Origin: Tetrahymena thermophila SB210 | Taxonomy: Eukaryota; Ciliophora; Oligohymenophorea; Hymenostomatida; Tetrahymenidae | Reading direction: 5' to 3' | Length of the DNA: 64,000 nt | Assembly: GCF_000189635.1 (NCBI RefSeq) | Contig: NW_002476075.1 | Coordinates: forward strand, 1 to 64,000 | Part shown: one piece after another, positions 40,105 to 52,514 of the stretch | Numbering within the stretch: the first letter of the stretch is position 1 | How the letters are laid out: every line of letters starts with the position of its first letter | Notes under the pieces: generated by a model | The model's input: the letters and a program-made list of their open reading frames with translations, nothing else | What the model was told of the DNA's origin: nothing | The model's database searches: none | Position numbers and translations under genes: made by a program

Positions 40105-40877
40105 AAATTAATTATTATCTACTTAAAATACGTAATTTGTAGTTTTCTAAAAATAATGTGTAACACATTTTAATTATATGAAAAGCATCTATTAAATTAA
40201 TATTTGTCTAGTCCACTTCAAAATGGGTGAAAATTTTTATATTACCCATTTTAAATATTTATTTACTTAATATAAAATTATAATAAATTTTACTCTTAAA
40301 AATACATTATATCAAACTCAAAAAGAAAAATATATTTAAAACTACTTTAATATTCAATAATAATTATTTAATCTTTAAATCACTTAAAATTAAACAAAAA
40401 ATAAAATAATAACTATTTTGCTTCATTTTTATACATTTTAATATAGCATAATTAAATTAAGTTAATTAAATTTTATAAATTTTTATACTTTGCTTCATTG
40501 CAAAGCTCTTCTACGGTATTAAAGTAATAAGAAGGAAATTAAGTTAATTCCTAGATAGAGTAAAATCAAAATCAATATACTAAGCCATTTATTAAAATCA
40601 TAATGAAGCTACTCTACTGGATTAAAAGGAATGTTTTTCCCTTCAAATTAATCATTTACTATTGCATTTGTTGAGTAAAATGTAGGAGTGAGGTATTTAC
40701 ACCAAGAAACATATGCAGGTAAGTCGTTAACATTTTTATATATTCCTGAAAATAAGACTTAAGGCATCATAAAAGTAATAGAAAAAGAAACTGCTATACT
40801 AGCTTACTCAAATAAGCAACAAGAAAGTACACCTATTGAGCTCCCTATATTATTTATGAGCATGAAGTTAAGAGCAA
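40105..40877. repeat. Tandem duplication, unit 2 (part of intact ABCG gene)
   Basis: Second member of the direct tandem duplication. It covers the 3' flank and the last 125 or so codons of ABCG copy D, ending near the LNFMLINN codons. Beyond 40877 the intact gene continues but unit 1 has no counterpart, which identifies copy D as the source. Confidence 0.88.
40220..40252. other. Inverted repeat in 3' flank (copy 2)
   Basis: The same nine-base arms as at 39451-39483, with the spacer changed in length and sequence but both arms fully kept. It lies about 240 bases beyond the TGA of ABCG copy D. Kept arms with a diverged loop would fit a selected hairpin in the 3' UTR, but two copies are too few to prove it. 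Confidence 0.5.
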
Positions 40878-42438
40878 AAAAGAAAAAATTAGATGCATCT
40901 CCCCCGAAACCATACATAAAATAGCAAATCAATGATACTTATAATCCAAACCAAGAGCATACAAATATTTCTGGAAGTGTCTTTGATATATAGTAGTTTA
41001 ATGTTGTATACATTTTAGAATTTTCTTCCTTAAGGAAAACAGCCCTTTCTGAAGAAAAAGCCAATGTTTAAGGATTCATACTTGAAAAAAAACTTCCTAA
41101 TCCAATAAGAAGAATTGATTTGCAAATTTGTAAAATATCCTAAGGAGTACTTGTTTTACTACTTTAGTCTAGGTAAATTAAACCTAAAAATACATTCATA
41201 AAAAGAGATTAAAAAAATCTAGCCTTTAAAAGAATTCTGTTTCTCTTTAAATTTAGTAATTAACGTTTAGTTAAAATCTTTAAAGCATAAAAGAAATCTT
41301 TTATATTATTTTATTTTTATGAATTATAATTATTTTATTAATCCCTTTTTTATAAAATAGATAAATGAATTGAATTATCCTCTTATTTATTTTCTTCCTA
41401 TATCCATAATTTTTTGTAAATATCATAGTCTCTAGATTACATAAGATTCATTAAATAATCTGCGGGATTAGAATATTTAGGACAAGAAAATCCCTTAATT
41501 GTAAAATAATCAACTGTTTCTTTTCTGGGTCCATTGTAAATAAATTTTCCTTCCACTAATAAAGTAACCTAATCAAAAAGTTCCCATATATCTGAAGATG
41601 GTTAATGAATAGTAAATATAATAGTTCGATTTTCTTAATATGCAAAATCTTTCAGCATTTTTATAATCATGTAAGCTGTAAATGAATCCAATCCGCTTGT
41701 TGGCTCATCCAAAAATAATACTTTTGGGTTTCTAAGTAGCTCAATTCCAATACAAACTCTCTTTTTTTCACCACCTTATTTATTAATTATTATTAATAAA
41801 CTTATTGAGAAATAAAAGTGAATTAATTTTATAATTTCAAAAAGGAAATTGATCATATAAATAAATATATTTTAAATTAAAATACCTGAAATTCCTTTAT
41901 TTAAATGATCACCTATTAAAGTATTTTCACACTTTTAAAGCATTAGCAATTTTATTATTTTTGTTACTTGTTAAAGTCTATCTTATTAGCTTAGATGTTT
42001 TAGCTTTAGATTGGCTGCAAACTCTAAATATTCTCTAACAGTGAGAGTTGGTAATAATATATCTTCCTACATTACATAACAAGCAAATTTTTGAAACATT
42101 TAATTATCATATTCTACACCATTCAAAGTTATTTTTCCTTAAATTTTTTGCTTTTCAGAGCTTTTAAAAATAAAATATTGTTAATTTTTTATTATTCATA
42201 TAATAAATTACCTTATTTTTTTAGATAAAATATTTAAGAGAGAAGTTTTACCAGCACCAGATCCTCCTAATATTGCATTCAAACCTTTACTAAATTTACC
42301 AGAAATATTGTTCAAAATGATCCTTTCCTTTTACTTCTAAACTATTGAGTAGCTCAAATTGTTGTAGCATATATCCATAGAAGAAGATGTTTTCTCTTCT
42401 ACTATTTAATTTTATATTTCACTAATTATTTTTGACAT
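40495..42438 (-). CDS. ABCG-family half transporter (copy D)
   Basis: A complete 593-residue ABCG half transporter and close paralogue of copy C. Exons are 42438..42212, 42160..41886 and 41774..40495 (introns of 51 and 111 bases). The middle exon is 275 bases in both copies and the intron phases match. Motifs are Walker [10 protein letters not shown] (58-66), signature ISGGEKKR, Walker [14 protein letters not shown] and H-loop IIFTIHQPSSD. The membrane domain carries [46 protein letters not shown] and a final helix before YRRRALQ. The N-terminus is slightly longer than in C ([16 protein letters not shown]). Substrate is not predictable. Its 3' end has been duplicated on the telomere-proximal side. 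Confidence 0.93.
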
Positions 42439-44086
42439 AGAGATTCTTTTAAATTTTTTTTATATTTGAAATCGATCATAAGACTAAATCGATTTAAAAA
42501 ATTACTATCAAATAGAAACTCTCAGAAAATACACAAATTAATTTTTTCTATCTTTCTAAATTTCTAAATTCATATTAACTAATTCATAGAATAATTTGAT
42601 AAAAGAATTATCTTAATTAAAAAAGAAGATATACATTAAGTAAATGATCTAATTTTACTGATATTGTCTGATCATTTAAATTTGTAAACAAGTCTAATTT
42701 TGATGTTTTTTGTTTGTTTGTCTAATTCAATATATTCCTTCAAATTAAAAAACTTGCTATTTTAAAAGTTAAGCTTGATATTTGCATTTTGTAAATTTAA
42801 CATATTTTTCTTCATATGAATTAAATATATCTAAACTGATCTGATAAATGTTTTTAAGCCATAAATTTATTAAATTCCAAAAATAAAGAAAATTTTTGAA
42901 AATTAATCTAATAAATTTTTATTTAAAATAGTTTTTATTCCTTCAAAAAATTAAAAAATATTTTTTCATTTAAATAGATTGATTTAAATTTTAATCAAAA
43001 AATAATTTGTAAATTATAATTTTATGATAAAATTATATTGTGCCTTTACTTTAAATTAAATTTTCTAATCTCATACATAATTTTCATCAAAAAAATTACA
43101 ATTTTTCACTAAATTTTTTTCCTAAAACATTGGCTCCTTTTTTACTAATTTAGTTATCTGTAAGCAAGATATTTAGTTTATGATACTTTTCAGTTCTTAA
43201 ATTAAAGTAGCAATGCCCTTGTTTTTGTATTAGAGCTTACAAAGTTAGCTCTAACTTCATATTAAACAATTTAGATAATTTTTTGTTTAGCCCATTTGCA
43301 AGCTTTAATAAATTTAGCAGAAATAAACTATTTACTATAACTAAAGCATTTTATAACTTAATATAAATTTAATTATATAAATCAGAATTTAGAAACATAA
43401 ATAAAAACTCAGAGTTTATTTATGCTTTTTGTTTTAAATTCTATTATGGTATATAACATTTTAATTGTATATTATGTTTAATATTTATTTTTAATTAATT
43501 TTGTTTTAATTAAAAATAAAATGTGAATAAAATTTTTATTAAATTGTAATGATATTTTTCATACAAAACTATATTTTCTTCATAAAAAGCTAATTAATTC
43601 ATTTTAAATTATATCAAAACTTAGAATATTTTTAGTATAAAAAATGTATTAACCTTTAAAACGGTGGTCTCTTGGAAACTATAATAATTTTATAATATAT
43701 TTCAGCATTTTTTCAAGAAGTAAGCTAAATTATTAAAAAGTGAAATTAAAATAGATCATCTAACTTTCTTAATTTATTTTTGTTTATATTTTTAACAAAA
43801 TTTATAATTTAATTCAATTTATTATAACAAATTTTTTTATTTTTCAATTAATTTTGATAAGTTATTTTGATATGAAGATTTTATGTTTTAAATGCTAAAT
43901 TTAAAGTGATAAACAATTACACAAGTGCTAGTATATAAAAATATAATATTAAGAAATTGATAAATTATTTTAACTAATAAATTATAATGAAAAATAATAT
44001 TTATGCATATAAAATATTATATCAATAGAAGGAAGGATATATCTAAATATATCTGAGGCTTTAAGAGTATTATAAGGAATTAAATT
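42439..44086. other. Intergenic region with a possible gene remnant
   Basis: 1.65 kb of AT-rich DNA upstream of ABCG copy D and downstream of the RING gene. Around 43136-43330 the composition is less extreme. A minus-strand ciliate frame is open there and protein-like (KACKWAKQKIIQIVQYEV), but it ends at TGA without an ATG or clear splice sites and matches no family I recognise. The rest shows nothing. Confidence 0.4.
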
Positions 44087-46219
44087 TCATGTTAAATCTT
44101 AATTACACATTGGGCAACTGATATACTTAAATAACCATTTATATAAGCATTTTTCATGAAACATGTGATTGCATTTTGTCTTTCTAACTAAGTCATCGTA
44201 TTCAAAATCATCTAAACAAATAGCACATATTTATTCTTTAAAGGAAGTTTCGAGTTAAAATTACTCATATTTATTGCCTTGAGTAATTTATTCCATCTCA
44301 CTTTTAATTTAGTTTTCTCTTTGAGTTTTAATTTCATCAATTAAATTTCTATTTGTTTAAGGCGTAGCCCCATTTTAACCATTCTATTAATTCTCTTTGT
44401 TTTATCCTTCATTTGTTTCTTAAAGTTCTACATGCTTATCTGCTTTCTTTTTCTATTATTATGAATAATTTTTTCAAAATTAATGATAAGAATTAAAAAG
44501 TAATTTAATAGAAAACTTAATTTATGAGATTCCATTTAAATTATTATTTTTATCCTTTTTTTGATAAACTTAAGAAACTTGATCAAAAACAAAAATGAAA
44601 GAACAAATAAATAATTGTAAAAAGTAACCTCACTAAAAGAAATTAATCCTTTTTTAATCAAAATGATTTATTTCAAAATGAAAGTATTTAGGAAACTAAA
44701 GATTTGGTATTTGTTTAATTTAGTTGTCACTTTAATTTTAAAATAAGTTAAATATTTTTTAGTTTTTTTAAATAAAACATTCTCAGGATGAATTTAAGCT
44801 AGTATATAAAATATGATTCTCTTTTTTTATTATTTATTTTTCTTGTGAATTGAAGGATAATGAGTTTGAATTTTAATTCGCTTTTAATCAATAGTATTAA
44901 TTATCATAACGCATTCGAAATACTTTTTAAAAATTAATTAACTTAACTAATTTAGATTTCTAATTTTTGTTGTCAAATATTATTTACATTTTATGCTTTT
45001 TGGGAGGAATTTAATTAAGTATATTAATTGCTTATTTAAAAATACTTTTAAAATATTAATATATTTTGTACTAATTAGCATCTCCTAATGTTAATAAACA
45101 CTGCGTGATTCCAAATATATTTTACCAAATGTTTTGTTGAAAAATAAATATTTAACAATCTTTAAATAATTTAATTTAACTTACTTTGCTGATTTTGTTA
45201 AAGCAGAAGATACAGAAAAAAGAAATGGCCAAAGTAATAAAAAGAGAAAGCAATATAAATAATATCAAGTTAGTTTCGTCAATAAGAGTAACGTTTCTAA
45301 TGTTTAAGGTTGCATAAAGTTGAGAGTTTGATGGATTTCTTATAAATAATAATATTTATCCTTCGTGAGGATTAGCTGATATTATATTTGTGTTATTTTT
45401 GGAATTAAAGACTAGATTTTCAAAGTATTTGTATTGTGTAGGGAATTCATTTGGATTATCAGATCTATACATATGTATATCTGGAATTATCGAATGTTTA
45501 ATATTCATTTCTAATTTTAACTCATCTTCTTATTATATTTTATAGATTTGTATGTATTTACCTTCAAACGGCTTTATAACTATTTCAAAGGGATAGTAAT
45601 TAGTTACAAGTAAAACATCATACTCACAGAATGGACCTTATCTATTCTTTTAACATATACATTTATTTTGATCGCTATTATAATAGCCATTTTACTTACA
45701 ATTAGGTTTATCTGTAAATTTAAGCATCAAGTTAGTATCTAAAGCTTCTTAATCAGCGGAAACATCAACACTACCGGGCTATCTATAATAATTAACTCTT
45801 GAAAACATCAAATAATAGTAACTGTTAATAAATGTTATATGATCAAATATATGAGTAAATGACAAACTTGCTATCAAATTTTCAGGATTAAATTTCTATT
45901 CTAGAAAAGCTTTTTCACAGTCCTATTTAAGAGGATATTCATAAATTTACATTTGAAATTCATACATCTTCTACCTATTTAATTGCTTTAAATTTGAGTT
46001 AAAGAGCTAAATTGTCAATTCGTTTGGTGCATTATTATCAAATAAAAATATCTAAATGTCCTAAGTCTTCTTTTAAGATAATTAAATCATTATTTCAGAT
46101 TAGATTGCTTATAATTTAGTAAATTTAAAATTATTCTCATAATTTATCTCTTCAGCCTAAATTATTTTATTATGGAGCAAATAAAATATGCTAAACCCAA
46201 ATAAAATTAGTTTATTCAT
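44087..46219 (-). CDS. Signal peptide/EGF-like/TM/RING-H2 protein, probable E3 ubiquitin ligase
   Basis: About 466 residues in two exons, 46219..45185 and 44452..44087, separated by a 732-base phase-0 intron (donor GTAAGT). Exon 1 gives a signal peptide (MNKLILFGFSIFYLL) and a lumenal domain. It also holds one EGF-like module near residues 190-215 (CKQNGYYNSDQNKCICQ, then GPFCEYD) and a membrane segment near 320-345 (NLILFILLSLFITLAISFF). Exon 2 adds a Gln/Asn-rich linker and a C-terminal RING-H2: CAICLDDFEYDDLV, CNHMFHEKCLYKW, SCPMCNQ. All eight zinc ligands are present. The plan resembles PA-TM-RING ligases (RNF13/GRAIL type), which ubiquitinate membrane proteins of the endosomal system, although the lumenal domain is not a recognisable PA domain. 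Both exons are whole numbers of codons, which supports joining them. The alternative is two separate genes. Confidence 0.75.
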
Positions 46220-47758
46220 TCTTATGTATCTAGATCTTTATGATTGGTTTAGATATAGCAACACCTATCCTTATTTTGTACGTAATATTTAGTTAAACCT
46301 AATTGCTTTTAAATGAGTACTCTTAAATTAATAATAACTTAAAATCTAGCAGACTTTTTTATCTAAAACTTGTTAATTTTCTTTTTTTTAATTAAAAAAT
46401 AATATATGTTTTTATATAATTAATAAGATAACATTCAATTACTTATATTGAATAATGAACCAAAATAAAAAGTAATAAGAATTTGCTAATTTCATAAAAT
46501 TAAAGCAGTAAAGATTGCAATACGATTAAAAATTATATGACCTAGGTCTTACACAAAAAAAATTAATAAGCAAAAAAATAAATAAATAAATTTAGTAAAT
46601 AAATAAAACAACAAAGTGTAAACGGATTATTTCAAATTAAATAAAAGCACCATAATAAAAAACTTTTGATCTCAAACAAAACAAAATAACTTTTTGATAT
46701 AATTAGCTTATTCCCTTAAAAAAAAATAAAGCATGAATTTAATGAGAAAATTATAAATAGATTTTATCATTTAATTCTAAAAATAGAATATTTTATTTAA
46801 TTAATTAAGTAAAAATAAGAATTATTAATTTATTTTTTTTAGCCATTAAATTTTGCTTAAATAAAACAAAAGAGTAAATATTTAATATATTAAAGCCATA
46901 TCAAATTTATAAAAAAATAAAGGAGAGCTTATTGTTTTTAAAAATAGACTTGCTTAATTTTAGAGATTTTGCATGTCATTTCTTCTTTTAAAAGCAGTTT
47001 GTAAATTGAACGAATGTAACAAAATAGATCTTGTTTTGAAATAAAATTTTTTTGTTAAGCTCTAAAATAATAAAAACTATAATTAGATTTAGATAGAACT
47101 CCATATATAATAGATTATATATTTTTTTCTTTTAATTTTTACTGAATTTATTTAACAAACATTCAATCGTAATTATTATTACCAATTAAATATTAAATAA
47201 AGCTGCTTGATATAAAATAAAAATTTGAAAATAATTTTAAAAAAAATACTTGATAAGATTTTTTGGTTTATAAATTTTAATTATAAAAAAAAATATTTGT
47301 TTATTTGAATAATCTAAATAAATATTAATTCGTTAATTTTAATAAACAATTAATTTCAAAATTAACAATGATTATTTTAATAATTTTGATCTTCTTTTTT
47401 ACAATTAATATTATAATTTTTATTTATTTAATATTTAATTTTTAAAATTTTTAATCCTATCATTTTTTTTCGCAATCAATTTTTTTATGATGTTGAAATT
47501 TATTTGAAATTAAAATATTTTTTTAAAATATAAAAATAAATGAATAATAATTGGCATTTTTAGTGTATTATTTAATAACTTATGCTTTATAGTTAATTTT
47601 TGAGCAAAAACTTATTTAATATGAAAATTATGTATTTGTGTATGAATCAGTCAGTTTCTTATTTTTTTTTTTGAGTTTAAAAGAATAAGATATTTATAGA
47701 TTTATTAATAATAGATAGGTACTTTGATAATAGTTGCTTAGAAGTTAGTTTAGTAAAT
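46220..47758. other. Divergent intergenic region
   Basis: About 1.5 kb of AT-rich sequence between the RING gene (-) and the next + gene; both promoters should be here. A slightly GC-richer patch near 46920-47040 has no ORF or RNA signature that I recognise. Confidence 0.55.
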
Positions 47759-50018
47759 ATGTATGAGGATGATGAAGATAGCGAGCTAAATAGATCTCGG
47801 TATTCAGACTCTTCTCTTTAATCCTCTAGAAAAAAGAGCTTAGATAAATTTGAGAAATATTAATAAATGTTGAATTTTTATGATTCTTAGCCTTTTCTCA
47901 GTCTAGAAACTTAAGTGATTACATCTTAAATTGTTGATTTGTTATTCACAAAAGGAGCAAATAATTTGTATGAAAAATACCTCATAACAAAAATGCCTGA
48001 TTTTCAGGCTAAGGAAGTAAATGGATTGATGGGTGCATTAATTTAATAGGGAATGATGTATGGAGATAAAGGTGAATCGTAGGAAGAATTAAAAACGTTT
48101 TGGAAAGAGGAGAAAGAACCAGTAAAATTATAATAGATTTGTGTTCTACAATCAATTAATTAGATTTTACAAATATTAAGAAATGAAAAAATAATGCAAA
48201 TATAAACAAAGAAATGATAATAATCTAAAAAGCTAATTCAATTTCATTATATTAATTTGTTTTGTATTAATAAAGCCAATTTTAAACTATGATTCAAGGT
48301 CAATCTATGCAGTTAATGTAGATTTCAAGTAAATAATTATTGATGAAACAGAGTAAGATGATAGCGATGCTAAATCTATTATGAGTAATTCGAGCAAGTT
48401 CTCTTTCGCATCAAGAAAAACAAATAAATTATTGTCTGCTTCACAAAAAATTATGACTCTGAGTAAAATCAACTAAAACATGATAGAATCTACAGTAAAA
48501 CAAAAAAAGCCTGAAAAGTACTAGCCAGAACTTATTAGGATGCCTGATGAAGCACCACCTGAACCTGATCCAATAGCAGATCGATTGAGACTCGCTAGAG
48601 AAAAGAAGGATTATGTGAAAGCCCTAGAGTTGGAAAAACAAAAAAAATAAATGCAAGATGAATTAGATTTCGAAAACAAAAAAAAGGATGCTCAAAGACT
48701 ACTCAAGCACAAATAATTTACTCATGATTACAATGGAAATATAATTTATCTTAAAAAGGATAGAGATTAAGTGCCAATTCCTAATAATATAATTAATTTA
48801 GATGCAAAAACCAAGACGCCATCAGAAATAGTGAAAGAGGCTATCCTTGTAAAATATTTTAAATATGTATTTTTGCTTAATTTATCAATTCAAATTAAAT
48901 AAGCCAAATGAAGATGGTAAAAAGGTTAAATAAATGAACTTTCGATCACAATAAAAGCCTAATTTCCTTGAAACTTTAGAGTTTCATAATTAGCCTTTGC
49001 TTCACCTCACATTAAAGGTATGTTAAAACAATATTTAATCTTGATTACTTCATTCTAATTTATAATATTAATGAAATGTCTAAATGAATTAGAATATTTT
49101 TTTTAATATAATACCTCTTCTTAGTTTTTTTAATTTAAAAATTAATATTTAGCCTAATCCAGGAAACAAAGTTATGACTATGCAAGGATAGATAATGGAA
49201 GGTGGGTTTTTGAGTATGTAAAATAGAATGAGAAAAGGAGAGTACGATAAAATGATAGAAAGTCTACCAAATAGACCTGTAGCTAATTACTTAGGAGGCA
49301 CTTAAACATAATTTAATTAGCAAATGATGGAAGATTTCATGAAAAAAGAGGGAAAACATCCAAGATTATCTCTTCATAGCTCTGTAAATAATTACAAATA
49401 TTTATCTTTAGTTGTAAATATTATTTTCAAATTTATTTATTATAAGTCTCAAATGAGAATCATCAATAAAGAAGCTTTAGAGGATATGTTAGAAGACAAA
49501 AAGAAAAGGAAATCAAATGCATCATAAGAAAACGTGAATGAAGACTCTTTAGATCAACTAAGACAATAGCTAATAGTCAAGGAAAAAGAAAAGCAAGAAA
49601 AAGAGAGAAAAAAAAAGGAAATATAAAAATAAATTAAACTAGAAAAAATAACAGTTTACCCTTCAATAGGTAACAAAAATGTTTTTATTTTATGTTATAA
49701 TAACTTAAAATTTAAATAGAAAAAACTGTTGAAAATGGTGAATATGCTATTTAGACAGCCTTGACCTCTCCAAAGACCAATAAGTAAAAAGAACCTATAA
49801 CCCGTCTTCATTTAGAAATTGAAAAGTTTGATTTATAAAATATTAAAGACCCTACATGGGGTGACCCTAATCTTGCAAAATCATAAATGTTGATGATTTC
49901 ATCTGAAAATCAAAAGCGTGGTAAGGAACCTGTCACTTTCAAAATTAGGAAATAGTAGAAACTAGTTAACAGTAATAAGCAGATGAAAATGACTGCATCA
50001 AAGTTTTTTAATTCATGA
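47759..50018 (+). CDS. Charged Gln/Lys-rich protein, function unknown
   Basis: About 600 residues in six exons: 47759..48121, 48276..48848, 48904..49017, 49153..49383, 49447..49669 and 49720..50018. I recognise no domain. An acidic start (MYEDDEDSELNRSRYSDSS) is followed by a helical N-terminal region (VITSQIVDLLFTKGANNLYE). A proline-rich patch (PDEAPPEPDP) then leads into a Lys/Glu-rich probable coiled coil (RLRLAREKKDYVKALELE). A second Lys/Glu coiled coil (QLIVKEKEKQEKERKKKE) precedes a conserved-looking C-terminus (ITRLHLEIEKFDL, DPTWGDPNL). Such proteins are common in ciliate cytoskeletal and axonemal inventories, but that role is a guess. The first splice (after CCA at 48121) is uncertain, because the frame also reads on for about 30 plausible codons. 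The 63-base intron 49384-49446 is in frame and could be retained. Confidence 0.7.
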
Positions 50019-50025
50019 AATAAAT

Positions 50026-50059
50026 AACTAACTAACTAACTAAAAATCAAACAAACAAA
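50026..50059 (+). repeat. TAAC/AAAC microsatellite in 3' flank
   Basis: A few bases after the TGA of the preceding gene is a run of ACTA/TAAC tetranucleotides, then AAAC-type tetranucleotides. An almost identical composite repeat lies after the coiled-coil gene at 61538-61574, the only other place I see it. Confidence 0.8.
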
Positions 50060-50537
50060 TTAAATGAGTAATCATTAATTTAATTAATTATTTATTTATT
50101 CACTTTACTCAACTCCATTAACTAATTTAATAAATAAAATAAACTTAAAAATATTTAAAATAATCATAAACATATACTTTCAAAAATTAAAAATATAATA
50201 ATTAGATAGATAGAAAAATAAATATATAAATAGATCAGTAATTTTATAGTATACATTTTTAAATTTATATTAATATTTATGCATTCATCTTATTATTATT
50301 TCTAATTCTATCAAAGAATATAAATTTTTTTTATTATAAAATATTATCATTATTCTAATTTATTTAAATTTCCTATCAGATTTATATTTTTGCTATTTGT
50401 ATATTTACTTTATATTACATTAAAGTTTATAATACTTTAACTTATAAACAAATTGAACTTATTAAACTTTTTAGTTATTTTTGGGTCAAATAAAATTTTA
50501 TTGTCTATTTTTTACTAGACTTAAATAGAATATTTTT

Positions 50538-50566
50538 GGATGAGGGGTGGGGAGCAAAATATGGGG
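50538..50566 (+). other. G-rich patch, possible G-quadruplex
   Basis: Within about 29 bases there are three runs of four G (50544-50547, 50549-50552, 50563-50566) preceded by a GG. This is unusual in such an AT-rich genome away from telomeres. Three G4 tracts plus a GG could make a two-tier quadruplex; a four-tier one would need a further G-run. Confidence 0.5.
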
Positions 50567-51623
50567 TAGAAGTTGAAATTCCATATTACAACGATTATAT
50601 AGTAATTACCGTTAGTGCTCTTAAATAAGATAATTTTTAAATAAGTATTTTACCCAATTTTATGATTAAAGAAATTTAGTTAAGAAATTACAAAATCGAA
50701 TATTATCGAATAAGTTTAATAATAAAAGTAATTACAATATAAAACATATAAAAATATTTTTATAATTCGTTAAATGTGTGCTATTTATAAATCAAATATA
50801 TGTATTTAATTAATTTTATATTTTTATTAAATTTAATAAATTTTTTTTTAGATTTTAACGTATAATTATACATATTCTAAATAAAGGAGTTACTAAGGAT
50901 GAATCAACTGAATTATTTTATTTATCAAAAGTAATGCATTTAATTTTCATTTTATTAAAACTTTTAATTAATTAAATAATGTTCCATCAAAAATTAATAT
51001 TATCTTAAACCATTAAAAAATTCAAGATGAAATTAAAGAAAAATATTTTAAAAATAATTAAAAAGAATAAATCACTAAAAATTAGATTTAAATATATTCT
51101 TAAAATTAAAATAATTGTTATTTTAACTAAAATGTATTGAATTCAATAACTTTTATTAATAAAAATCTAAATAAAAACATATTAAAAGGTAACTAATTTA
51201 ATATTTTTAATTTATCTATTTCTGATTATATTAATTTTTGCAAAGATTTTTAAGTAATTAAATATTTTTTAACACTCAAAATTGTTTACAAAAGAGAAAT
51301 AAATTTTTATTACTAAAATTTAATAGGTATGTTTAGGATTATTTTAATAAATAGATTTCTAGTTAAATCTAAAAATATTTATTTTTATTGTAGAATTTAT
51401 AGTAAAATATTTAAAAATAACTTAGAAATATAATTTCAAAAAGTTCGTCATCAGATGATTGATTCTTGGAATAGTGACCTACTTTGTAATTTTTTATTCT
51501 TTTATAATCTAACTAAACTAAATTAAAATTTTGACATTTTAATTGTTTTTAAATGTTTCTTTTCAATAAAGATATTTTTTTTTCTAAATTTAAAAGCAAC
51601 TCTCTATCCTTTTTAATTATATT

Positions 51624-52514
51624 ATGAATCTTTGCTGTTTAAAATCTGATAAGAGCTCATTAAACTAAACAGTAAGAACTAGAGGAGGCACATAGACTGA
51701 TAGTGATACACGCTTTTAACAAAATCATTATGAAGAAATTTCCAATCAACAACAAAATGTTTCAGACATATAAATTTAATAGAGTGCTGTAAATCTAACT
51801 AATAACACTTCAAATATGTGCACTTAAGTCAATAACCTAAATGACCTAGAAAAAAGATTATCTAATATAGAAAAAAATTAAGAAAAAATATTAAAGTGTA
51901 TCTAAGAATAGAATTTGAATCAAATCCCTATTGAATCAAATAATAACTAACAAGTTATTTTAAGCTAAGCAAACATAAGTTAGGGCTAAAATCAATCTAA
52001 TAATCAAAATGATATTAACAAAACTTAACAATCTGAAACTTAAAATTATGATTAAATGTCTTACCAAGATTAGACTTAAACATATGATCTTAGAAAATAA
52101 ATTATTGTTAGAAAATCATTATCAAAATCTATTACTAGTATTGGTAGTGTGGCTAAAATGACCTAAGTTGATAAATATGCTTACGAAATCTTAAAAGGCT
52201 AAAAGCATAAGCAAATATAAGGAATCCAAATTAGGTACTCAATAACTCATGATGATGTACTAAAATTAAAATTTAAATATAATTATTCTGAATATAAAGT
52301 TGTTGCTAGGATAAGATAGTTTGATGATCACTCCGAAGAATATTAAAATTATTTATATGAGATGATTAACAAATAAAAGTCTAAATATTGTGGAAATATA
52401 TAAGATACAGTCCTAAGTAAAAAAATAGGAAAAGATTTTTTGGAATACATAATTGTTGATATTACGCTAAAATCAGGTTAACAAGAAATAAAGGTTGAAA
52501 CCGTTGATATGTGA
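51624..52514 (+). CDS. Gln/Asn-rich protein, function unknown
   Basis: An intronless frame of 296 residues, full of TAA/TAG Gln codons and closing on TGA. It starts MNLCCLKSDKSS; the paired Cys at 4-5 could be palmitoylated, but there is no Gly2 for myristoylation. Residues 1-170 are low-complexity Gln/Asn/Ser with a short coiled coil (LEKRLSNIEKNQEKILK). Residues 180-296 look folded, with alternating hydrophobic strands (KQIQGIQIRYSIT, YKVVARIRQFD, FLEYIIVDITLKSG) ending QEIKVETVDM. I do not recognise this C-terminal domain. The gene is probably real, because the frame is long, begins with a good ATG and has codon use unlike the flanks. Confidence 0.75.

Larger units (their letters stand above)
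50019..51623. other. Intergenic region with microsatellite and G-rich patch
   Basis: 1.6 kb between two + strand genes. It begins with the 3' TAAC/AAAC microsatellite and contains the G-rich patch at 50538-50566 (both listed separately). The 100 bases after the G-rich patch are also less AT-rich than the surroundings. No ORF is convincing. Confidence 0.55.

Noticed and set aside
44087..44535. RING domain as a separate 123-residue gene starting at ATG 44535
   Set aside because: It can be built with a 77-base intron, but joining to the upstream TM exon in phase 0 needs no extra assumptions and gives a known architecture. Kept as the alternative.
50570..50630. tRNA or snRNA candidate after the G-rich patch
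   Set aside because: No T-loop consensus, acceptor pairing or other RNA signature could be found by eye.
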